Of a stretch of DNA of 8,599 nucleotides, positions 1 to 5,510 are shown piece by piece. Below the pieces are notes generated by a model. The model worked only from the letters and a program-made list of their open reading frames with translations, had not been told where the DNA came from and made no database searches. This stretch comes from Actinomycetota bacterium (GTDB lineage: Bacteria; Actinomycetota; Thermoleophilia; Gaiellales; Gaiellaceae): positions 1 to 8,599 of the forward strand of contig VAXD01000013.1 in assembly GCA_005884155.1 (NCBI GenBank). Reading direction: 5' to 3'. Numbering within the stretch: position 1 is the stretch's first letter; the number at the start of each line of letters is the position of its first letter. A program made the position numbers and the translations under genes.

Positions 1-81
1 AGCCGACGACGGCGCAAGCAGCAAGGCGATGGTTATCGCGCCGAGCAGCGCTGTGCGCCGCAACAGCAGATTTCCTTTCAT
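1..81 (-). CDS. 5' end of a secreted or lipid-anchored protein gene (signal peptide only)
   Basis: Only the first 27 codons lie in the window; the gene continues past the left edge. They read MKGNLLLRRTALLGAITIAL followed by LLAPSSA. This is a basic N-terminus (K2, R8, R9), a hydrophobic core of about 15 residues and an A/S-rich end suited to signal peptidase I cleavage. The start is supported by a strong Shine-Dalgarno, GGGAGGTGG (87-95 on the minus strand), 5 nt before the ATG. It lies about 96 nt downstream of rseP in the same direction, so it could be the last gene of the operon or have its own control. In many actinobacteria the gene after dxr-rseP is ispG, but a signal peptide does not fit the cytosolic IspG. 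The mature function cannot be told from what is visible. Confidence 0.72.
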   Translation of the reverse strand, partial: MKGNLLLRRTALLGAITIALLLAPSSA

Positions 82-96
82 GGAAACCACCTCCCT

Positions 97-119
97 GGCC
101 TCGCGGCAGATGCGAGGCC
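97..119 (-). promoter_or_regulatory. GC-rich hairpin just upstream of the secreted gene's ribosome binding site
   Basis: A perfect 8-bp inverted repeat, GGCCTCGC (97-104) and GCGAGGCC (112-119), encloses a 7-nt loop. On the minus strand it ends 1 nt before the GGGAGGTGG Shine-Dalgarno (87-95). No U-tract follows, so it is not a classical intrinsic terminator, although it could still slow or end rseP transcription. A second, smaller stem, CGGAA (156-160) with TTCCG (168-172), lies just after the rseP stop, and a 12-bp palindrome (174-185) spans that stop. The 81-178 gap therefore holds structured leader or terminator-like RNA, of no recognised class. Confidence 0.45.
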
Positions 120-177
120 TACCGTGGACCAGATCCCGGCTCAGGGCGCTACTTGCGGAATGGCTCGTTCCGAGCGG

Positions 178-1410
178 CTAGCCGCCGTGCAGGTTGCCGA
201 TGTCGTTCGAGATGCCGAGGACGTAGATGAACAGGATCAACGCGATCCCGATCATCGAGACGCGTTCGTAGACGACCCGGCCGACCGCCTTCCCGCGCAG
301 GCCCTCGATGATCGAGAAGGCGATATGGCCCCCGTCGAGCGGGAGCAGGGGTAGCAAGTTCAAGAGCGCCAGCGAGAGGCTGATCAGCGCGAGGATGGCG
401 AAGTAGTCGCGGTACCCCTGCTGCGCCGCCTCGCTCGACGTGCGGACGATTCCGACCGGTGTCGAGATCTGCTTGCGATTGGCCGGCGAGGTGACGTGCA
501 CGAGCCACGTGCCCATCGCCTTGGTCACGTAGCCGACGTCGCGGCCGGCGAGGCCGACGGCCTGGATCGGGCCGTAGTGCTTGTAGCGGACGATCGCGGG
601 CCGGAAACCGAGGATGTAGGCGCCCGAGCGCTTGACCGGCTTCACTGCGGGAAGCTCGTCGACCAAGCCGTTTTTGTGGATGACGTAGAGGGCGAGCGGG
701 TGGCCGTGGCTCGTCTGGATCGCGTGCCTGACCTGGTCGAACGTCCTCGTGGGGGCGCGGTTGACCCCGATGATCGTGTCGCCGGACTTCAGACCGGCCT
801 GTGCGGCGGGTGTGCCCTTCTCGATCGCGTCGACGCGCCGAGAGGCCGCGGACGGGACCCCGATCATGTAGACGATCGCGAGCAGGATGATCGCGAAGAC
901 GAGGTTCGTCGCCGGCCCGGCCGCGATCACGGCGATCCGCTTCCAGGTGCGCTGGCGCCAGTAGGCGTCGCGCCCGACGCCGTCACGCAGCTCGCTCAGG
1001 CCGCGCCGGGCCGCGCGGGCGGCGCTGTTCGAGAGCTCCGCGCTCTCAACGGCCTGCTCGAGCTCGTCCAGTGCCGGCCCCGCGTGGTCGAAGTCGCCGT
1101 CCTCGAGCAACCGCTTGACCCGGTCGACGGCCGGCAGCAGGCGCGGCTCCTCGTAGAGCGCCGTGCCGAAGTGCGCCTCCAGGTCGGACGGCGCCGGCCG
1201 GTGCATCCCAGGGATCTTCACGTAGCCGCCGAGCGGGATCGCGCCCAGCCCGTACTCGACGCCCTTGTGCCGCTTCTTCACGAGCGCGGGCGGGAAGCCG
1301 ACGTAGAAACGGCGCGGCCGCATCCCGACACCGAGAGCGGTGAAGAAGTGGCCCGCCTCGTGAATCAGGATCAGGAAAGCGAGACCGAAGATTGCGACGG
1401 CGATCGTCAT
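178..1410 (-). CDS. rseP: M50 site-2 intramembrane zinc metalloprotease, RseP family
   Basis: A 410-residue polytopic membrane protease that cuts transmembrane anchors of regulators such as anti-sigma factors or of leftover signal peptides. The zinc motif HEAGH is at residues 17-21 in the first membrane helix. The third zinc ligand is in NLLPLLPLDGG (N351, D359). A GGY membrane-loop motif is at 61-63, a single PDZ domain lies at about 190-255, and membrane helices are near 5-25, 160-183, 335-357 and 386-402. The ATG at 1410 is chosen because the HExxH helix should be N-terminal; the frame is open further upstream, but that part overlaps dxr and is basic low-complexity sequence. It overlaps the dxr stop by 4 nt (ATGA), suggesting translational coupling. 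An extra charged helical segment of about 75 residues (about 72-149) sits between the GGY loop and the second helix; E. coli RseP has only a short stretch there and two PDZ domains. Confidence 0.93.
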   Translation of the reverse strand: MTIAVAIFGLAFLILIHEAGHFFTALGVGMRPRRFYVGFPPALVKKRHKGVEYGLGAIPLGGYVKIPGMHRPAPSDLEAHFGTALYEEPRLLPAVDRVKRLLEDGDFDHAGPALDELEQAVESAELSNSAARAARRGLSELRDGVGRDAYWRQRTWKRIAVIAAGPATNLVFAIILLAIVYMIGVPSAASRRVDAIEKGTPAAQAGLKSGDTIIGVNRAPTRTFDQVRHAIQTSHGHPLALYVIHKNGLVDELPAVKPVKRSGAYILGFRPAIVRYKHYGPIQAVGLAGRDVGYVTKAMGTWLVHVTSPANRKQISTPVGIVRTSSEAAQQGYRDYFAILALISLSLALLNLLPLLPLDGGHIAFSIIEGLRGKAVGRVVYERVSMIGIALILFIYVLGISNDIGNLHGG

Positions 1411-2468
1411 CTGACTGCGAGTCCTCGCTCCGCGAGCCGGCGCGCGGCCGTGTCGGCTTCGACCAGGTCGTCGAGATTCCGCGCGGGGGCGCCGTCGACG
1501 TCCGCGAGCGCCTCCTCGACCGTTTCGGCGATGCCGAGGAACGGCAGCCGCCCCTCGAGGAACGCGGCCACGGCGACCTCGTTGGCAGCGTTGAACGCGC
1601 ACGGGTAGGTGCCGCCCTGCTCCCCGGCGCGGCGGGCGAGCGCGAGGAGCGGGAACGTCTCGAGGTCCGGCGCCTCGAACTCGAGCACGAGGCCGCCGGC
1701 GAGGTCGAGCCCGGGCAGCGGCGTCTCAGCGCGCTCCGGGTACGTGAGCGCGAACGAGATCGGCACGCGCATGTCCGGATAGCCGAGATGCCCCAGCGAG
1801 GCGCCGTCGCGGAGGCGCACGAGCGCGTGCACGACCGACGTCGGCTGCAACACGACCTCGATCCGGTCGTACGGGAGGCCGAGGAGGAAGTGCGCCTCGA
1901 TCAGCTCGAGCCCCTTGTTGGCGAGGGTCGCGGAGTCCACCGTGATCTTCGGGCCCATGTTCCACGTCGGGTGCGCGAGCGCTTCCTGGGGCGTGACGTC
2001 CTCGAGCTCTTCGCGCTTGCGTCCTCGGAACGGCCCGCCGGAGCCGGTCAGGACGAGCGAGTCGACCTGTTCCGGAGCACGGCCTTCGAGGCACTGGAAC
2101 GCCGCGGAGTGCTCGCTGTCGACCGGCAGCAGCAGCCCTCCTCCCCGCTCCTGCGCCTCGAGCGCCAGCTCTCCTGCCGCCACGAGGCTCTCCTTGTTCG
2201 CCAGGGCCAGCGTGACGCCGCGCTCGAGCGCCCAGAGCGTCGCCGGCAGGCCCGCGAAGCCGACAACCGCGTTCAGGACGACGTCTGGCTCCGCGCGCTC
2301 CAGCAGCTCCGTCAGGTCGCCGCCGACCTGGGTCAGTGGCGCGAGCCCGTCGAGCGGCTGGGATCCAGAGGCGGCGGCGACGAGCTGGAGCTCAGGGTGG
2401 CTCTCCACGATCTCGACGGCCTGGCGGCCGATCGAGCCGGTCGCCCCGAGCAGGGCTACACGCTTCAT
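1407..2468 (-). CDS. dxr: 1-deoxy-D-xylulose 5-phosphate reductoisomerase
   Basis: Cytosolic enzyme (IspC) that converts 1-deoxy-D-xylulose 5-phosphate to 2-C-methyl-D-erythritol 4-phosphate using NADPH and a divalent metal. It is the committed step of the MEP pathway. Visible motifs: NADPH-binding GATGSIG at 8-14, ANKES at 90-94, metal ligands D117 and E119 in PVDSEHSA, TGSGGP at 141-146, HPTWNMG at 166-172, and NKGLE with E188 as third metal ligand. NAANE is present near the C-terminus. At 353 residues it is shorter than the usual 380-400; the catalytic residues are offset by 33 and then 43 from E. coli numbering. The ATG at 2468 gives the canonical N-terminus. Only a weak GAG precedes it; a clear GGAGG lies 23 nt upstream (2492-2496). 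The gene begins 35 nt after the cdsA stop. Its product feeds the substrate of UppS, encoded two genes upstream. Confidence 0.95.
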   Translation of the reverse strand: MKRVALLGATGSIGRQAVEIVESHPELQLVAAASGSQPLDGLAPLTQVGGDLTELLERAEPDVVLNAVVGFAGLPATLWALERGVTLALANKESLVAAGELALEAQERGGGLLLPVDSEHSAAFQCLEGRAPEQVDSLVLTGSGGPFRGRKREELEDVTPQEALAHPTWNMGPKITVDSATLANKGLELIEAHFLLGLPYDRIEVVLQPTSVVHALVRLRDGASLGHLGYPDMRVPISFALTYPERAETPLPGLDLAGGLVLEFEAPDLETFPLLALARRAGEQGGTYPCAFNAANEVAVAAFLEGRLPFLGIAETVEEALADVDGAPARNLDDLVEADTAARRLAERGLAVR

Positions 2469-2503
2469 GTGCTCAAAGTGTACGAACCGGGCCTCCAAAT
2501 GGA

Positions 2504-3295
2504 TCAGGTGAAGGCCAGGATCGTGTAGAACGACGCGATCGAGGCGAACAGCAGCGCGTCCACGCGGTCGAGCACGCCGCCGTGGCCGAGCAGCAGCCGC
2601 CCGGTGTCCTTCACGCCGAGGTCGCGCTTGACGGCCGACTCGAACAGGTCGCCCATAGGCGCCGCGACCGCGATCACCGCGCCGAGGACGAGCGACTGGC
2701 CGACGGTCAGGAAGTGCTCGTGGTAGAGCGCGAAGAAGGGCACGAGGATCGCGGTCACGGTCGACGCGACTAGCCCTTCCCACGTCTTTCCCGGCGAGAG
2801 CACCGGGGCCAGCTTGTGCCGCCCGATGAGGGCGCCCGTGAAGTACGCCAGCGTGTCCGCCGCGAAGACCCCGAGCACCACCGTGAACACGGCCAGCCGC
2901 CCGTGCTCGGGCAGCGCGCGCAGCAGCAGGACGTACGCGAGGCCGAAGCCGACCCAGGCCGTGCCGAGCACGGTCGTCGCGACAGCGACGGTCAGCGACT
3001 GGCGGGTTTCGGAGATGCCTTTCAGCAGGAACGCAAGTGCGAGCGTCGTCAGGAAGCCGCCGAGCATCCAGATCGTGCCGCCGAGCTGGGCGCCCAGCAG
3101 CGTCAGGACGAGCCCCGTATAACCCGCGAGAACGAGCGGCCGCAACGGCCTCGCGACCGCGTAGAGCTCGTGCAACGCGATCAGCCCGCCGACCACGGCG
3201 AGGAGCCAGAGCCACCAGCCGCCGAGCCAGGCGAGGCCAAGGACCGCCGGCAGGCCGACGACCGCGACCAGAATCCGCGACCAGAACGAGCTCAT
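2504..3295 (-). CDS. cdsA: phosphatidate cytidylyltransferase (CDP-diacylglycerol synthase)
   Basis: Integral membrane enzyme that makes CDP-diacylglycerol from CTP and phosphatidic acid, the branch point to all major bacterial phospholipids. The 263-residue protein is strongly hydrophobic with about seven likely membrane helices. Its C-terminus carries the family signature at 220-246: S-A-V-K-R, then K-D at 229-230, then GHGGVLDRVD, which fits the CTP-transferase pattern. SPGKTWEG in the middle is another conserved CdsA stretch. The start ATG at 3295 overlaps the uppS stop as ATGA (3292-3295). The frame is open far upstream through uppS, but only this start gives a CdsA-like N-terminus (MSSFWSRILVAVVGLP). 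The gene sits in the conserved uppS-cdsA-dxr order seen in many bacteria. Confidence 0.95.
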   Translation of the reverse strand: MSSFWSRILVAVVGLPAVLGLAWLGGWWLWLLAVVGGLIALHELYAVARPLRPLVLAGYTGLVLTLLGAQLGGTIWMLGGFLTTLALAFLLKGISETRQSLTVAVATTVLGTAWVGFGLAYVLLLRALPEHGRLAVFTVVLGVFAADTLAYFTGALIGRHKLAPVLSPGKTWEGLVASTVTAILVPFFALYHEHFLTVGQSLVLGAVIAVAAPMGDLFESAVKRDLGVKDTGRLLLGHGGVLDRVDALLFASIASFYTILAFT

Positions 3296-4023
3296 CGTCC
3301 GCCGAAGCGGCGCCTTCTGCCTGCGTACGCTGCGAGTGCCTGCTCCAGCTCCTCCTTGCCGAAGTCGGGCCAGAGGGTGTCGGTGAAGACGAGCTCCGCG
3401 TAGGCGAGCTGCCAGAGGAGGAAGTTCGAGATGCGCAGCTCGCCCGACGTGCGGATCAGGAGGTCGGGATCGGGCAGCTCGGGTGCGTAGAGGTTCGCGT
3501 GGAAGACCTTCTCGTCGATCTCGTCCGGCGCGACGCCGGCTTCGACCAGACGCCTGGCCGCATCGACCAGCTCCGCGCGGCCCCCGTAGTCGAGCGCCAC
3601 CCAGAGCCTGAGGCGGTCGTTTCCGGCGGTCTCCTCCTCGAGCCGCGTCATCCCCTCTCGAAGGACCGCCGACGCGCGATCGCGCCGGCCGATGAAGCGC
3701 GTGCGGACACCTTGGCGCACGAGATCCGGCAGCTCGCGCTCGATCGTCTCGCCGAAGATGTCCATCAGCGAGTCGACCTCGCCCTCCGGCCGCGACCAGT
3801 TCTCGGTCGAGAACGCATAGACGACGAGCGTCTCGAGCCCGAGGTCGATCGCCGCTTCGACCGTCCGCCGGAGCGCCTTCGTCCCGGCGCGATGGCCCTC
3901 GGCGACGGGCAGCCCGCGCTTGGCTGCCCAGCGGCCGTTGCCATCCATGATGATCGCGACCGACCGGGCATGCTCGCCAGGCTGCCCGCCGTCGACGACA
4001 ACAGAGTCCGGCGAGCCGGGCAT
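3292..4023 (-). CDS. uppS: undecaprenyl (polyprenyl) diphosphate synthase, cis-prenyltransferase
   Basis: Condenses isopentenyl diphosphate onto a farnesyl-type primer in cis to make the lipid carrier for peptidoglycan and other envelope polymers. The 243-residue protein shows IIMDGNGRWA with catalytic D27, GHRAG, the YAFSTENW stretch, and the C-terminal RTSGELRISNF and LVFTDTLWPDF blocks. Length is normal. The start at 4023 gives MPGSPDSVVVDGG, about 20 residues before the first conserved strand, as usual. There is no Shine-Dalgarno directly before this ATG; the preceding bases are CCCTCCTA, the end of the inserted palindrome. The frame is also open across that element to a GTG at 4164, so an N-terminally extended form cannot be excluded. 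It overlaps cdsA by 4 nt. Insertion of the element has separated it from frr, its natural upstream neighbour. Confidence 0.93.
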   Translation of the reverse strand: MPGSPDSVVVDGGQPGEHARSVAIIMDGNGRWAAKRGLPVAEGHRAGTKALRRTVEAAIDLGLETLVVYAFSTENWSRPEGEVDSLMDIFGETIERELPDLVRQGVRTRFIGRRDRASAVLREGMTRLEEETAGNDRLRLWVALDYGGRAELVDAARRLVEAGVAPDEIDEKVFHANLYAPELPDPDLLIRTSGELRISNFLLWQLAYAELVFTDTLWPDFGKEELEQALAAYAGRRRRFGGR

Positions 4024-4190
4024 TAGGAGGGTTTGGCGGAATAGCGCTCGTCGCCGGGGTGCGATGCTCGTTCCGAGGCAAGGACGCAGGGAGCGCGCGT
4101 ACCTGAGCGGTACGGGCGCGACTGAGGACGCCGCATCGGGGCGAGCAGCGCGTCCCGGCGGCACAGACGGTATTTCGTCAAGCCCTCCTA
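4024..4190. mobile_element. 163-bp TA-flanked imperfect palindrome, MITE or ERIC-like element
   Basis: The element core is 4026-4188, flanked by TA on each side (4024-4025 and 4189-4190). Its ends are inverted repeats: GGAGGG at 4026-4031 against CCCTCC at 4183-4188, with pairing continuing so that 18 of the outermost 21 positions (flanks included) match. Inner matching blocks are CGCCGGG, GCG, TGCTCG and CCGA. The apex is a perfect stem, CGTACC (4098-4103), TGAGC loop, GGTACG (4109-4114). The arms are 81 and 83 nt, about two thirds complementary, so the whole region folds as one long hairpin on either strand. No transposase is present. TA duplication is typical of IS630/Tc1-type MITEs and of the ERIC, RUP and Correia repeats. 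Removing the core plus one TA restores a TAATG junction between frr and uppS. The family is not one I recognise, and other copies cannot be checked from this window. Confidence 0.78.
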
Positions 4191-4748
4191 AACCTCCAGG
4201 ATCTCGGCTTCCTTGCGCTTCAGCAGCTCGTCGATCTTCTGCGTGTGCTCGTCCGTCAGCTTCTGGACGCGCTCCTCGGCGCGGTGCTCATCGTCCTTGC
4301 CCGCCTCGCCCTTGTCGACGAGCTCCTTGAGGTGGTGCATGACGTCCCGGCGGACGTTGCGCACGGCGACCCGCCCCTCCTCGGCCATGTTGCGGACGAC
4401 CTTGACGAGCTCCTTGCGCCGCTCCTCGGTCAGCTGCGGGATCGGCAGGCGGATCACCTTGCCGTCGTTGGACGGCGTCAGGCCGAGGTCGGACTCCTGG
4501 ATCGCGCGCTCGATCGACTGCAGCGAGCTCGGGTCGAACGGCTGGACGGTTAGTAGCCTCGGCTCGGGCGCGTTGATCGTGGCGAGCTGCTTGAGCGGCG
4601 TCTGCTGGCCGTAGTAGTCGATCTGGATGCGGTCGAGGAGCGCCGGCGACGCGCGGCCCGTGCGCAGCGTCGAGAACTCGGTCTGTGCGGCCTCGACGGA
4701 CTTGTCCATCCGCCGCTGTGCGTCCTGGATGAGATCGTCGATCGCCAT
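4188..4748 (-). CDS. frr: ribosome recycling factor
   Basis: Cytosolic RRF that, with EF-G, splits the post-termination ribosome. The 186-residue product has the usual family length (about 185) and the conserved N-terminal LRTGRASP block. It also has the mid-region TPLKQLATI and the long charged C-terminal helices (TEERRKELVKVVRNMAEEGR onward, ending KRKEAEILEV). The ATG at 4748 is 5 nt after the pyrH stop. No convincing Shine-Dalgarno precedes it (CCTGATCCCC), so translation probably depends on ribosomes finishing pyrH. Its stop TAG uses the TA at the edge of the inserted palindrome; the inferred original stop was TAA. After the TAG, its frame stays open for 54 codons through the element and ends at a TAA overlapping the uppS ATG. 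Confidence 0.96.
   Translation of the reverse strand: MAIDDLIQDAQRRMDKSVEAAQTEFSTLRTGRASPALLDRIQIDYYGQQTPLKQLATINAPEPRLLTVQPFDPSSLQSIERAIQESDLGLTPSNDGKVIRLPIPQLTEERRKELVKVVRNMAEEGRVAVRNVRRDVMHHLKELVDKGEAGKDDEHRAEERVQKLTDEHTQKIDELLKRKEAEILEV
4192..4197 (-). promoter_or_regulatory. displaced Shine-Dalgarno of uppS at the end of frr
   Basis: GGAGGT on the minus strand lies in the last three codons of frr. Without the inserted element it would be 4 nt (counting from GGAGG) before the uppS ATG. With it, the linear distance is about 170 nt. The base of the element's hairpin starts right after this motif and ends at the A of the uppS ATG, so folding would place the two side by side. That functional reading is inference. 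Confidence 0.55.
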
Positions 4749-4753
4749 GGGGA

Positions 4754-5509
4754 TCAGGGGGTCGAGACGATCGTGCCGACGCGCTCGCCCTCTACCACCT
4801 TACGAATGTTTCCAGGTTCGAGCGCGAAGACGTAGATCGTCAGGCGGTTGTCCATGCAGAGCGAGAGGGCGGTCGTGTCCATCACCTTAAGGCCGCGCTC
4901 GATCGCCTGCAGGTGGGTGATCTCGGGAAGCAGCTGCGCGTTCGGGTCGCTGCGCGGGTCGCCGTCGAGAACGCCCTGGACCTTGTTCTTGGCCATCAGG
5001 ATCCCGTCGGCGCCGATCTCGAGCGCGCGCAGGGCTGCGGCGGTGTCGGTCGTGAAGAACGGGTTGCCCGTGCCGGCGGCGAAGATCACGATCCGGCGCT
5101 TCTCGAGATGGCGGATCGCGCGGCGGCGGATGTACGGCTCCGCGACCTCCGCGACCGCGAGCGCCGAGAGGACCCGTGTGTGCGCGCCCCGGCTCTCGAG
5201 CGCGTCTTGGAGTGGCAGCGCGTTCAGCAGTGTCGCGAGCATCCCCGCGTAGTCGGCGGTCGCGCGGTCCATGCCCTCGGCCGCCGCTTCGAGCCCGCGG
5301 AAGATGTTCCCGCCGCCGACGACGATCGCGAGCTCCACCCCGCGCTGCTGGACGCCGACGATCTCGTCCGCGATCGCCGCGACGCGCGCCGGGTCGAGGC
5401 CGTGCTCCCGGTCGCCCATCAGCGCCTCGCCGGAGAGCTTCAGGAGGACGCGCCGCGAGACCGGCCGTTCCGCCGTGCTCTCCGCCGGAACTGCCTCGGT
5501 GCTCGTCAC
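4754..5509 (-). CDS. pyrH: UMP kinase (uridylate kinase)
   Basis: Phosphorylates UMP to UDP with ATP in pyrimidine nucleotide synthesis; a hexameric cytosolic enzyme of the amino-acid-kinase fold. The 251-residue protein has LLKLSGEAL for phosphate binding and VVGGGNIFRG. It also has DRATADYAGMLATLLNALPL for UMP contact, GTGNPFFTTDTAA, and MAKNKVQGVLDGDP. A hydrophilic N-terminal tail of about 18 residues precedes the first strand, as is common in actinobacterial PyrH. The start is GTG at 5509, 1 nt after the tsf stop, with no obvious Shine-Dalgarno, so coupling to tsf translation is likely. The order tsf-pyrH-frr is widely conserved. Confidence 0.95.
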   Translation of the reverse strand: MTSTEAVPAESTAERPVSRRVLLKLSGEALMGDREHGLDPARVAAIADEIVGVQQRGVELAIVVGGGNIFRGLEAAAEGMDRATADYAGMLATLLNALPLQDALESRGAHTRVLSALAVAEVAEPYIRRRAIRHLEKRRIVIFAAGTGNPFFTTDTAAALRALEIGADGILMAKNKVQGVLDGDPRSDPNAQLLPEITHLQAIERGLKVMDTTALSLCMDNRLTIYVFALEPGNIRKVVEGERVGTIVSTP

Positions 5510-5510
5510 G

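Noticed and set aside
97..119. Intrinsic terminator of the rpsB-rseP operon
   Set aside because: The stem is strong but no U-rich tract follows on the minus strand; it abuts a Shine-Dalgarno instead. Kept as a regulatory hairpin.
82..177. c-di-GMP-I or c-di-AMP riboswitch before the secreted gene
   Set aside because: The conserved core blocks of those classes are not found; only loose similarity to short pieces could be seen.
1411..1602. 64-residue N-terminal extension of RseP
   Set aside because: It is Arg-rich out-of-frame dxr sequence; the ATGA overlap and the N-terminal HExxH helix favour the ATG at 1410.
496..2528. Two long plus-strand reading frames opposite rseP and dxr (370 and 378 codons)
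   Set aside because: They are Arg/Asp/Val-rich antisense shadows of genes with clear catalytic motifs on the minus strand. They show no family features and are typical of GC-rich coding DNA.
4145..4185. TTGACG near the element end as a -35 box for a promoter driving uppS
   Set aside because: No -10-like sequence occurs 15-19 nt downstream on the minus strand; that region is CG-rich.
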